This document shows, in pieces, positions 52,932 through 64,000 of a stretch of DNA of 64,000 nucleotides (position 1 is its first letter; every line of letters starts with the position of its first letter). This stretch comes from Pseudomonas peli (GTDB lineage Bacteria; Pseudomonadota; Gammaproteobacteria; Pseudomonadales; Pseudomonadaceae), in contig NZ_FMTL01000001.1 in NCBI RefSeq assembly GCF_900099645.1, positions 1,302,001 through 1,366,000 on the forward strand. Direction: 5' to 3'. Under the pieces are notes generated by a model. The model saw only the letters and a list, made by a program, of their open reading frames with translations. It was not told the origin of the DNA and ran no database searches. Position numbers and translations under genes: made by a program.

Positions 52932-54056
52932 TCAAATCGATGCTTGCGTGGCCAGACAGGGTGCGCGAAACAGCTCGCCGTGCCACAAACCGTGCAGTGT
53001 GCGACGCATCACTAGCAACCAGACAAGCACCAGCTTGGCCGCCAGCAACAGGCCCACCCACATAAAGAACGCCAAACCGGTCATCTGCTGCAGGGCAAAG
53101 GTGGCCAGGGTGAATACCCCCAGAGGGAAGGTGAACCCCCACCAACCTAGGTTGAAGGGCAGCTCACGGCGCAGGTAATGCTGGGTAAACAGGCTGGCCG
53201 CGACCAACCACCACAACCCCGCACCCCACAGCGCCAACCCACCGACCAGACCCAGCTGCTGCGCCATTTCGGCCGCGCCCTGCAACGCGGTGCCCTGCCA
53301 GGCGTGAGGCGCCGCCTGACCCAGACTGATCAAGCCCAGGCAACCGGTGGCCAGCGGCCCCAGTGGCAGCCAGCTGCTGGCGGCAAAATCCATATCCGGC
53401 AACTTGTGCAGAGCCAGGCGCAACAGCACAAGAGCGATCAGGGCAAACGCCAGGCTCAGCGACAAGCCCCACAGCACATAGCCCAGACTGAGTAGCAATT
53501 GCGCCGACTCAGCCGCCAAATGCGGCGCCAGTGCCGCCGCGCCGCTGGCCACCACTTCGGGTGCGACAATCGGCAGCAGCCAAACCCCGGTGAGGGTTTC
53601 CAGCACATGTTTTTGCCGGGTAAACATCAAATATGGCACACCGAGTGCCGCGCCCAGAGCCAAGACCAGCGCCAGCCACCACAAACCATGAGCCAGAGCC
53701 ACGAGGGAGGCGCCATGCACCGGCGCGGTAAACAACAGCAAACCGTTGATCACCTGCACCAGCCCCATGGGGATCGCCCCCAGAAACATCGACTGCACCG
53801 GGTGATCGAGCATCGGCCACAGAGTGTCGCGAAACAGCAGAAGGCGCGCGGCAAACAGCACACTGAACAGACCAAACAGCAACACCGTAAGCCACCACAG
53901 GCCTTCGGCCAGCAGCATCTGCCCCGGGAAAGACAGCGGCAACTTGGCCACCACCTGCGCCAGCACGCCGGTGCCCATGGTCATGGCAAACCAGTTGGGG
54001 GTGAATTGACGAACAAAAGCCAACGGCTCATGCAAACGGGTAAAGGGGCGCAACAT
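52932..54056 (-). CDS. TDT/SLAC1-family exporter (TehA-like)
   Basis: 374 residues from the ATG at 54056, which has GAGGAA about eight bases behind; longer in-frame starts lack this. About ten membrane helices fill the protein. The N-terminal FTPNWFAMTMGTGVLA is the mark of the tellurite-resistance/dicarboxylate transporter group, which includes TehA, sulfite exporters and SLAC1 anion channels. It is divergent from a LysR gene with 110 bases between, a common regulator-target pair. The ion exported is unknown. Confidence 0.87.
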   Translation of the reverse strand: MLRPFTRLHEPLAFVRQFTPNWFAMTMGTGVLAQVVAKLPLSFPGQMLLAEGLWWLTVLLFGLFSVLFAARLLLFRDTLWPMLDHPVQSMFLGAIPMGLVQVINGLLLFTAPVHGASLVALAHGLWWLALVLALGAALGVPYLMFTRQKHVLETLTGVWLLPIVAPEVVASGAAALAPHLAAESAQLLLSLGYVLWGLSLSLAFALIALVLLRLALHKLPDMDFAASSWLPLGPLATGCLGLISLGQAAPHAWQGTALQGAAEMAQQLGLVGGLALWGAGLWWLVAASLFTQHYLRRELPFNLGWWGFTFPLGVFTLATFALQQMTGLAFFMWVGLLLAAKLVLVWLLVMRRTLHGLWHGELFRAPCLATQASI

Positions 54057-54166
54057 CAGGGCATTCCTCACAGACAATCGCCACTGGCGATCCATGACTG
54101 GGAGATTAGGCAGACGCGTGCTATAGGTAAAATACATATAAAAGATACAAGGCATACCTTCTATTT

Positions 54167-55078
54167 ATGAATCTGCACCACCTCAAGGTCTTTCTCGCCA
54201 TCGCCCAGACCGGCAGCATCAGCGCGGGAGCCGCCCGCCTGTTTATCAGTCAGCCGGCGGTGACCCGCGAGATCCGCGAGCTGGAAGCACGACTGCGCTT
54301 GCCGCTGTTTGACCGACAAAGCCGTGGCGTCACCCTCACCGCCGCCGGGCAACGCCTGCTGCCCTATGCCGAGCGCATCTTTGCCTTGGAGCAAGCCGCC
54401 GAGCGCGACTTGCAGGCCTTCGCCAACCTCGGCTGCGGCGAGTTGCACCTGGGCGCCAGCGCCACCCTGGGCAGCTACCTGCTGCCAGCGCTGATTGCGC
54501 CGTTTCATCAGCAGTACCCCGACCTGCAACTGAGCCTGCAGATCGACAACACCGCAGCCTGCCTGCAACAACTGGAAGACAACGCCATCACCCTGGCCTT
54601 TATCGAAGGGCCATTCGCCCCGGAACAGTTCAATCACCGCCACCTTGGCACGGATGCGTTGCTACCTGTCGCCAGCCCCAAGCATCCTCTGGCCAAGCAG
54701 GCGACCGTCAGCCCAGGAGAACTGGCCGACGCCGCCCTGCTAATACGCGAACCGGGCTCTGGCACCCGCGCCACCCTGGAACAGACCTATCAGTCGCTCG
54801 GCCTGCAACCGCGTATCGCCATGGCCCTGGGCAATAGCGAGGCGCTAAAACGCAGCTTGTTGGCCGGCCAAGCCGTGGCCTGGATTTCCGAACTGGCGGT
54901 GCAGGAGGAGCTGCGCAGCGGACAGCTGTGCCACCTGCCCGTTCGCGACTTACAGATCAGCCGCGATCTGCATGCCGTCTGGCGCCGTGAACACAGCCTG
55001 AGCCCCGCGGCGGCCGCGCTGCTGGAACAGGTCGAACAGGCACTGAGCACCAGCAAGAGCAATATCAAAACTTTTTGA
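54167..55078 (+). CDS. LysR-type transcriptional regulator
   Basis: 303 residues. The winged helix-turn-helix (1-60, LKVFLAIAQTGSISAGAARLFISQPAVTREIRELE) and a periplasmic-binding-protein-like effector domain (about 88-295) are both complete. It is divergent from the TDT exporter and probably controls it from the shared 110-base region. Some members that pair with sulfur-type targets have a similar layout, but the effector is not visible. The last codons and the stop lie inside a perfect palindrome (55051-55092). Confidence 0.9.
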   Translation: MNLHHLKVFLAIAQTGSISAGAARLFISQPAVTREIRELEARLRLPLFDRQSRGVTLTAAGQRLLPYAERIFALEQAAERDLQAFANLGCGELHLGASATLGSYLLPALIAPFHQQYPDLQLSLQIDNTAACLQQLEDNAITLAFIEGPFAPEQFNHRHLGTDALLPVASPKHPLAKQATVSPGELADAALLIREPGSGTRATLEQTYQSLGLQPRIAMALGNSEALKRSLLAGQAVAWISELAVQEELRSGQLCHLPVRDLQISRDLHAVWRREHSLSPAAAALLEQVEQALSTSKSNIKTF

Positions 55079-55092
55079 TATTGCTCTTGCTG
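55051..55092. promoter_or_regulatory. Perfect 20-bp-arm palindrome across the lysR stop, upstream of sahR
   Basis: CAGCAAGAGCAATATCAAAA is followed by CT and its exact reverse complement. The centre, ATATCAAAA-CT-TTTTGATAT, has the AT-rich, dyad look of an ArsR-family operator and lies 33 bases before the sahR start. It may instead be the lysR terminator, but no U-tract follows the right arm, since GATAAAAAG comes next. Overlap with codons constrains both uses. Confidence 0.65.
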
Positions 55093-55124
55093 GATAAAAA
55101 GTGACCGACTAGACTGCCCAACCT

Positions 55125-56138
55125 ATGAATATGCGCGCCTCCCATTTGGCCTTCGAGCCGGTCGATGCCCTCGCCGCCCTGTGCAAGGCCAGCGGTGACG
55201 CGTTGCGCCTGAATATTCTGCGCGCCCTGGCCAACGACTCGTTCGGTGTATTGGAGTTGGCGCAGATCTTCGCCACCGGTCAATCCGGCATCAGCCACCA
55301 TCTCAAGGTGCTGGCCCAGGCTGGACTAGTGGCCACCCGCCGCGAAGGCAATGCGATTTTCTACCGCCGCGCCCTGGCTCAGGGTGAACAGCTGGGCAGC
55401 CGCCTGCATAGCGCGCTGCTTGATGAAATCGATCAGCTACAGCTGCCCGCCGAGGTACAGCAACGTATCGCCCAAGTGCACGGCCAACGCGCCGCCGCCA
55501 GCCAGGAGTTCTTCGCCCGCAGCGCGGCTAGCTTTCAGGCGCAGCAGGACCTGATCGCCGGTCTGCCGCAGTACCGCGACAGCGTGCTGGCCCTGCTCGA
55601 CTCACTGGGTTTTGGCCGTGATGCCAGCGCCGTAGAAATCGGCCCTGGCGATGGCGGCTTTCTCCCGGAATTGGCGCAACGCTTCCAGCAGGTACTGGCC
55701 TTGGATAACAGCGCGGCGATGCTTGAACTGGCCCGTCAACGTTGCACCGAGGAAGGCCTGGGCAATGTGCAACTGCAGCTGGCCGATGCCCTGCAAGACG
55801 ACTACCCGGCTGCCGACTGCCTCGTGCTGAACATGGTGCTGCACCACTTCGCCGCCCCGGCCGATGCGCTCAAGCAGCTGGCGCAGCGCGTGAAACCTGG
55901 CGGCAGCCTGCTGATCACCGAATTGTGCAGCCACAACCAGAGCTGGGCCCGCGAAGCCTGCGGCGACCTGTGGCTAGGCTTCGAACAGGACGACCTGGCG
56001 CGCTGGGCCGCCGCGGCCGGCCTTAACACCTGCGAAAGCCTCTACGTAGGCCTGCGCAACGGCTTTCAGATTCAGGTTCGGCACTTTGCCAAACCGTCAC
56101 TCACTCATGGCCTACGGGCTGCAACTACCGGTCACTAA
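55125..56138 (+). CDS. sahR: SAH-responsive ArsR-family regulator with methyltransferase domain (SahR)
   Basis: 337 residues. An ArsR winged helix (about 12-90; recognition helix [17 protein letters not shown] at 53-69) is fused to a SAM-methyltransferase-like domain (about 150-320) with motif [10 protein letters not shown] at 171-179. This two-domain layout is that of SahR, which binds S-adenosylhomocysteine and represses SAM-cycle genes. Its position 14 bases before metK fits, as does PA0547-metK in P. aeruginosa. Likely a ligand sensor and not a working methyltransferase, by family knowledge. A palindrome upstream may be its operator. Confidence 0.88.
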   Translation: MNMRASHLAFEPVDALAALCKASGDALRLNILRALANDSFGVLELAQIFATGQSGISHHLKVLAQAGLVATRREGNAIFYRRALAQGEQLGSRLHSALLDEIDQLQLPAEVQQRIAQVHGQRAAASQEFFARSAASFQAQQDLIAGLPQYRDSVLALLDSLGFGRDASAVEIGPGDGGFLPELAQRFQQVLALDNSAAMLELARQRCTEEGLGNVQLQLADALQDDYPAADCLVLNMVLHHFAAPADALKQLAQRVKPGGSLLITELCSHNQSWAREACGDLWLGFEQDDLARWAAAAGLNTCESLYVGLRNGFQIQVRHFAKPSLTHGLRAATTGH

Positions 56139-56152
56139 CAGGAACCCGCACG

Positions 56153-57343
56153 ATGAGCGAATACTCCCTCTTTACCTCCGAGTCCGTCTCCGAAGGCCAT
56201 CCCGACAAAATCGCCGACCAAATTTCCGACGCGGTGCTGGACGCCATCATCGCCCAGGACAAACACGCCCGCGTTGCCGTGGAAACCCTGGTCAAGACCG
56301 GTGTGGCCATCGTTGCCGGTGAAGTCACAACCAGCGCCTGGGTCGACCTGGAACAGATCGTCCGCGACGTGATCTGTGACATCGGCTACACCAACTCCGA
56401 AGTCGGCTTCGACGGCGCCACCTGCGGCGTGCTGAACATCATTGGCAAGCAGTCCCCGGACATCAACCAGGGCGTCGACCGTGCCAAACCGGAAGACCAG
56501 GGTGCCGGCGACCAGGGCCTGATGTTCGGCTACGCCAGCAACGAAACCGACGTACTGATGCCCGCACCGATCTGCTTCAGCCACCGTCTGGTCGAGCGCC
56601 AGGCCGAAGCGCGCAAGTCCGGCCTGCTGCCATGGCTGCGACCGGATGCGAAATCCCAGGTCACCTGCCAATACGAAAATGGCAAGGTAGTCGGCATCGA
56701 TGCGGTGGTGCTGTCCACTCAGCACAACCCGGAAGTGTCGCTGGCTGACCTGCGTGAAGGCGTGATGGAGCTGATCATCAAGCACGCCCTGCCGGCCGAG
56801 CTGCTGCACAAAGGCACCCAGTTCCACATCAACCCGACCGGCAACTTCGTGATCGGCGGCCCAGTGGGTGACTGCGGTCTGACCGGGCGCAAGATCATCG
56901 TCGACTCCTACGGCGGCATGGCCCGTCACGGTGGCGGCGCGTTCTCCGGCAAGGACCCATCCAAGGTTGACCGCTCAGCCGCCTACGCCGGTCGTTACGT
57001 GGCAAAGAATATCGTCGCTGCCGGCCTGGCTGAGCGTTGCGAAATTCAGGTGTCCTACGCCATCGGCGTGGCTCAGCCGACCTCGATCTCGATCAACACC
57101 TTCGGCACCAACAAGGTGGCAGACGATTTGATCATCAAGCTGGTGCGTGAAGTGTTCGACCTGCGCCCTTATGCCATCACCAAGATGCTCGACCTGCTGC
57201 ACCCGATGTACCAGGACACCGCGGCCTACGGCCACTTCGGCCGCACGCCGAAGCAGAAGACCGTCGGCAACGACACCTTCAGCACCTTTACCTGGGAAAA
57301 AACCGACAAGGTCGCCGACCTGCGCGCTGCCGCTGGGTTGTAA
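56153..57343 (+). CDS. metK: S-adenosylmethionine synthetase
   Basis: 396 residues, full length. [18 protein letters not shown] (His16, Asp18, Lys19 region), the flexible loop and [22 protein letters not shown] are the family signatures. It makes SAM from methionine and ATP. AACAGGAAC lies ahead of the ATG, 14 bases after sahR, so the two form an operon. A terminator follows 17 bases after the stop. Confidence 0.98.
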   Translation: MSEYSLFTSESVSEGHPDKIADQISDAVLDAIIAQDKHARVAVETLVKTGVAIVAGEVTTSAWVDLEQIVRDVICDIGYTNSEVGFDGATCGVLNIIGKQSPDINQGVDRAKPEDQGAGDQGLMFGYASNETDVLMPAPICFSHRLVERQAEARKSGLLPWLRPDAKSQVTCQYENGKVVGIDAVVLSTQHNPEVSLADLREGVMELIIKHALPAELLHKGTQFHINPTGNFVIGGPVGDCGLTGRKIIVDSYGGMARHGGGAFSGKDPSKVDRSAAYAGRYVAKNIVAAGLAERCEIQVSYAIGVAQPTSISINTFGTNKVADDLIIKLVREVFDLRPYAITKMLDLLHPMYQDTAAYGHFGRTPKQKTVGNDTFSTFTWEKTDKVADLRAAAGL

Positions 57344-57360
57344 GCCTGAAGCAATACCCG

Positions 57361-57387
57361 AAGCCCCGCCTTGTGCGGGGCTTTTTA
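57361..57387 (+). terminator. Rho-independent terminator after metK
   Basis: AAGCCCCGC pairs with GCGGGGCTT around CTTGT, followed by TTT and an AT-rich tail. Confidence 0.9.
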
Positions 57388-57435
57388 TTGCCTACACATC
57401 GCGCTCACTCGGGTAAATCCGACTAGTCTGAGTGA

Positions 57436-59124
<1,689 letters not shown>

Positions 59125-59129
59125 GAACT

Positions 59130-59579
59130 TTAGAACGCGCGAAACTCTTCATGACAAGCTTTGCAGCTGTCTTCAACACGCTGCATCGGCGCAACCAGTG
59201 CATCGGGCTTTAATGGCTTTGCCGCCGTCGCGGCGACTAGCGCAGCGGTGCTGGTTTCCATGGCGCGAGCCAGCTCCTGAAAACGCGCCTGGCGCTGCCA
59301 GACGTCATCCTTGGCACGGCTTTCCTCACCGTCATCACGCACCTGCGGAAAGTGCTGCCAAGGCGTGCGGGTCAGTTGATCGAGCTTGGCGGCGCCGTCA
59401 ACAAACGCCTGATCCTTGAACGCCAACCGCCCGCGCAGCATGCCGCCAAGGTCTTCGCTGACCTTGAGCATCTGCTTGAAAATGCTCTGACGCTGGCCTT
59501 GCGGCGAATTGGGATCGACACCGCCGCAGCCGCTTAGAGCCAGCGCCAATACAACCAGAGACAGGGTTTTAAGCTTCAT
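59130..59579 (-). CDS. Lipoprotein class II cytochrome c (c556-like)
   Basis: 149 residues from the ATG at 59579. Lipobox LSGC makes Cys18 the acylated residue. Four helices follow, and the haem site CKACH is at the C-terminus (139-143), the arrangement of cytochrome c'/c556. A lipid anchor on such a cytochrome is unusual but seen in some pseudomonads. It converges on ligB with five bases between the stops. Confidence 0.85.
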   Translation of the reverse strand: MKLKTLSLVVLALALSGCGGVDPNSPQGQRQSIFKQMLKVSEDLGGMLRGRLAFKDQAFVDGAAKLDQLTRTPWQHFPQVRDDGEESRAKDDVWQRQARFQELARAMETSTAALVAATAAKPLKPDALVAPMQRVEDSCKACHEEFRAF

Positions 59580-59691
59580 AACACCTTCAAATGCCAACAA
59601 CCGGGTGGATAACGGGTGACAGTATCGCCACCCAGCACCCACCGGCCAAGCGTGGTGTTTTGCCGCAGAGGACTGAACAGTCCTGCTGCAA

Positions 59692-60078
59692 TCAAGCCGA
59701 TACGACAAACAGGCTGATGATCAGCCCCATGTTGACGAACCACACCAGTGAACGCACCGGCGCCCAGTCAGCCAGGTAACAAATGAAATAGACAATACGG
59801 CTGACGACAAACGCGATCGCCAACTGATCAAGTAATGCCTGCTCAGCGCCGCCTGCCAGGTGGGCAATGATCACCGCAGCCGAAAAAGCCGGGGTCACTT
59901 CAAAACTGTTGAGCTGGGCGTTGTTGGCCCGCCGCCCGACGCCGCTGAGGCTATTGAGCAACGCCCGCGGGTCATGGTTATGACGCGGGCTAAAACCACC
60001 GCTGACGGCCTTGGCGGTAACCGTCGACAGGTAAGGCAGAAACAGGGCAATCAATACACACCAGTAAGCAATCGTCAT
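59692..60078 (-). CDS. MAPEG-family membrane protein
   Basis: 128 residues with four membrane helices. RANNAQLNSFEVTPAFSAAVI matches the MAPEG motif (R-x-N-x-x-x-x-x-x-E/F) in the helix 1-2 loop and helix 2, and SRIVYFICYLADWAPVRSLVW the last part. Bacterial members are mostly uncharacterised; some act on glutathione. It lies between the c556 gene and the ahcY leader on the minus strand. Confidence 0.82.
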   Translation of the reverse strand: MTIAYWCVLIALFLPYLSTVTAKAVSGGFSPRHNHDPRALLNSLSGVGRRANNAQLNSFEVTPAFSAAVIIAHLAGGAEQALLDQLAIAFVVSRIVYFICYLADWAPVRSLVWFVNMGLIISLFVVSA

Positions 60079-60146
60079 GGCAGCTCCGCGTTGAGGGAAG
60101 AAACATCTGCAGCCTGTATCAGCGCTGACGCAAACACCATGACTGA

Positions 60147-61778
<1,632 letters not shown>

Positions 61779-61783
61779 TGCGT

Positions 61784-61854
61784 AGGGTGGATAAGCCTCT
61801 GGCTTATCCACCGCCGACTTCCCGCAAGGTGGATGGAACAACGCCCTCCACCTT
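61784..61854. repeat. Double hairpin of the GTAGGRTGG type between ahcY and metF
   Basis: GGTGGATAAGCC (61786-61797) pairs perfectly with GGCTTATCCACC (61801-61812) around TCT; a second hairpin, AAGGTGGA (61826-61833) with TCCACCTT (61847-61854), follows. Only 99 bases separate ahcY and metF, so most of the gap is this element. It may damp read-through into metF. Confidence 0.75.
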
Positions 61855-61877
61855 TCGTCTCCAAGGCTAGACACCCT

Positions 61878-62723
61878 ATGAGCCAAGAACGCCGTTACAG
61901 CTTCGAGTTCTTTCCCACCAAAACCGAAGCCGGGCACGAAAAACTGATGAATGTGGCGCGCCAGCTGGCGACCTACAAACCCGATTTCTTCTCCTGCACC
62001 TACGGTGCCGGTGGCTCCACCCGCGACCGTACGCTCAACACCGTGCTGCAACTCGACGGCGACGTGAAGGTGCCCACCGCACCGCACCTGTCCTGTGTGG
62101 GCGACAGTAAGGCCGAGCTGCGCGAGTTGCTGAACCTGTACAAGAGTTCCGGAATCAAACGCATTGTTGCGCTGCGTGGCGACCTGCCGTCGGGCATGGG
62201 CATGGCCAGCGGCGAACTGCGCTACGCCAACGACCTGGTCAGCTTTATCCGCGAAGAAACAGGTGATCACTTCCATATCGAAGTGGCCGCCTATCCGGAA
62301 ATGCACCCGCAGGCACGCAATTTCGAGGACGACATCGCCAACTTCGTGCGTAAGGCCAAAGCCGGCGCGGACAGCGCGATTACCCAGTACTTCTTCAACG
62401 CCGACTGCTACTTCTACTTTGTCGACCGTGTGCGCAAGCTGGGTGTAGATATTCCAGTGGTACCGGGCATCATGCCGATCACCAACTACAGCAAGCTGGC
62501 GCGTTTCTCCGACGCCTGCGGTGCGGAAATCCCGCGCTGGGTGCGCAAACAACTGGAAGCCTACGGTGACGACACCGACAGCATCCAGGCGTATGGCGAG
62601 CAGGTCATCACTGAAATGTGCGAGCGCCTGCTGCAAGGCGGCGCCCCAGGCCTGCACTTCTACAGCATGAACCAGGCTGAACCGAGCCTGGCGATCTGGA
62701 ACAACCTCAAGCTGCCACGCTGA
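61878..62723 (+). CDS. metF: 5,10-Methylenetetrahydrofolate reductase
   Basis: 281 residues from the ATG at 61878. SFEFFPTKT at 8-16 holds the catalytic Glu10; TYGAGGSTRDRT, ALRGDLP and QYFFNADCYFYFVDR are FAD- and folate-site motifs. It reduces methylene-THF to methyl-THF with FAD and NADH, giving the methyl group for methionine. Its place after ahcY completes the SAM cycle set. It follows on the same strand, with hairpins in the 99-base gap. Confidence 0.97.
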   Translation: MSQERRYSFEFFPTKTEAGHEKLMNVARQLATYKPDFFSCTYGAGGSTRDRTLNTVLQLDGDVKVPTAPHLSCVGDSKAELRELLNLYKSSGIKRIVALRGDLPSGMGMASGELRYANDLVSFIREETGDHFHIEVAAYPEMHPQARNFEDDIANFVRKAKAGADSAITQYFFNADCYFYFVDRVRKLGVDIPVVPGIMPITNYSKLARFSDACGAEIPRWVRKQLEAYGDDTDSIQAYGEQVITEMCERLLQGGAPGLHFYSMNQAEPSLAIWNNLKLPR

Positions 62724-62911
62724 GGGGCGATACCGCGTCCATGGCCACTGCACGCGCCATGGACGCTATCCCGCGACACACACCACAGTTTGTGACTTCC
62801 CCCAAGTCGGCTGCCTCAGACATATCCTGCCGTGACTCATCACCCACACCGACTTGACCTCAAGGTCAACCCTGCATAGCTTGAAGCTCAAGACCTCCAT
62901 GGAGTTGCTCA

Positions 62912-64000
62912 ATGGTCAGCAGAAAAACCATCAATGCCTCGGTCACCCCCAAAGGCAGCCTGGAAACCCTCTCGCAGCGTGAAGTGCAACAACTGCGCGA
63001 AACCGGTTCCGGCAGCGTCTATGCGCTGTTCCGCCAATGCGCCTTGGCCATCCTCAACACCGGATCGCACAGCGATAACGCCAAGACCATTCTGGAAGCC
63101 TACCCAGACTTCGAGATCAATATCCTGCAGCAAGACCGCGGCATCCGCCTGGAGCTGTTCAACGCCCCGGCTGATGCCTTTGTCGATGGCGAGATGATCG
63201 CCAGCACCCGCGAAATGCTATTCAGCGCCCTGCGCGACATCGTCTACACGCAGAGCGAACTGGAAAATCAGCGCATCGATTTTGGCAGCTCTCAAGGCAT
63301 TACCGACTACGTCTTCCACCTGCTGCGCAACGCCCACACCCTGCGCGCCGGCGCCGAGCCGAAGATTGTGGTGTGCTGGGGCGGCCATTCGATCAGCACC
63401 GAAGAATACAAATACACCAAGAAAGTTGGCCACGAACTGGGCCTGCGCGGCCTGGACATTTGCACCGGTTGCGGCCCTGGCGTGATGAAGGGACCGATGA
63501 AAGGCGCGACCATCTCCCACGCCAAACAACGTAACGTGCATGGCCGTTATCTGGGCCTGACCGAACCCGGGATCATCGCCGCCGAAGCGCCCAACCCGAT
63601 CGTCAATGAGCTGGTGATCCTGCCGGATATCGAGAAGCGCCTGGAGGCCTTCGTCCGCGTCGGCCACGGCATCATCATCTTCCCCGGCGGCGCGGGCACA
63701 GCCGAGGAGCTGCTGTATTTCCTCGGTATCCTGATGCACCCGGACAACCAGAACATCCCCTTCCCGCTGATCATGACCGGACCACGCAGCGCCGCCGCCT
63801 ACCTGGAGCAGCTGCATGAGTTTATCGGCGCGACCCTGGGTGAAGCGGCGCAGCAGCGCTATCGCATCATCATCGACAACCCTGAGCAGGTCGCCCGGGA
63901 AATGGCTGAAGGGATCAAGGCCGTCAAACAGTTCCGCCGCGAACACAACGACGCCTTCCACTTCAACTGGCTGCTGAAGATCGATGAGAGCTTCCAGCAC
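62912..64000 (+). CDS. ppnN: Nucleotide 5'-monophosphate nucleosidase PpnN, LOG-like (cut by the window end)
   Basis: 363 codons are visible from the ATG at 62912 (GGAG at 62901-62904); the frame is open at the window edge, and the family runs to about 455 residues. The LOG-type signature PGGAGTAEEL starts at residue 258, and GCGPGVMKGP lies near 187-196. The N-terminal region before the catalytic domain fits PpnN/YgdH and not the shorter cytokinin-activating LOG proteins. The enzyme splits nucleoside monophosphates to base and ribose 5-phosphate and answers (p)ppGpp in E. coli. The 188-base gap before it shows no clear promoter to me. Confidence 0.92.
   Translation, partial: MVSRKTINASVTPKGSLETLSQREVQQLRETGSGSVYALFRQCALAILNTGSHSDNAKTILEAYPDFEINILQQDRGIRLELFNAPADAFVDGEMIASTREMLFSALRDIVYTQSELENQRIDFGSSQGITDYVFHLLRNAHTLRAGAEPKIVVCWGGHSISTEEYKYTKKVGHELGLRGLDICTGCGPGVMKGPMKGATISHAKQRNVHGRYLGLTEPGIIAAEAPNPIVNELVILPDIEKRLEAFVRVGHGIIIFPGGAGTAEELLYFLGILMHPDNQNIPFPLIMTGPRSAAAYLEQLHEFIGATLGEAAQQRYRIIIDNPEQVAREMAEGIKAVKQFRREHNDAFHFNWLLKIDESFQH

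Overview
The window is a stretch of Pseudomonas chromosome. The block hemE-gltD-gltB-SPOR protein-aroB-aroK-pilQPONM/ponA-maeB-M48 peptidase-nuclease-rpmE/priA has the order I remember for P. aeruginosa PA5034-PA5050. The fba-mliC-pgk-epd-tkt and sahR-metK blocks likewise match PA0555-PA0546. Most of the sequence is GC-rich with dense, overlapping genes and few gaps. I saw no tRNA, rRNA, insertion sequence, prophage, integrase or CRISPR array.

Layout. 1-7.0 kb: the 3' end of an aryl polyene (APE) pigment cluster. It holds the end of a cation/proton antiporter, a halogenase-like flavoprotein, a methyltransferase, a DUF3261 lipoprotein and the type II PKS set KS-dehydratase-ketoreductase-KS, all translationally overlapped. 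7.0-7.8 kb: a secreted protein and a small cytochrome c. 7.9-23.5 kb (minus strand): haem synthesis (hemE), glutamate synthase, aromatic synthesis (aroKB) and type IV pilus assembly (pilMNOPQ). 23.7-32.5 kb: PBP1a, malic enzyme, an M48 protease-nuclease pair, L31 and PriA. 32.5-46.9 kb: an accessory stretch with DbpA, two diguanylate cyclases, two solitary solute-binding proteins, a YhiN flavoprotein, YccS, a Gre-like factor and several hydrolases. 47-52.8 kb (minus strand): lower glycolysis and the Calvin-type module fba-mliC-pgk-epd-tkt. 52.9-62.7 kb: a TDT exporter with its LysR gene, then the S-adenosylmethionine cycle (sahR-metK, ahcY, metF) with ligB, a c556 lipoprotein and a MAPEG gene between. 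62.9-64.0 kb: ppnN, cut by the window edge.

How the genes work together. metK makes SAM, methyltransferases turn it into SAH, AhcY hydrolyses SAH and MetF supplies methyl groups for methionine. SAH appears to be sensed twice: by the ArsR-type SahR protein encoded next to metK and by a clear SAH riboswitch in the ahcY leader. The tkt/epd/pgk/fba group links glycolysis with pentose phosphates and with erythrose-4-phosphate, which feeds the shikimate pathway (aroB/aroK) and pyridoxal phosphate.

No wholly new system is obvious. The most notable items are: the APE oxidoreductase that keeps the flavin-halogenase motifs, with an antiporter gene overlapping it; a perfect 20-bp-arm palindrome across the lysR stop codon just before sahR; double SAH sensing; a rho-independent terminator lying inside the signal-peptide codons of the nuclease; the AT-rich pilNOPQ segment; and several palindromic intergenic elements.
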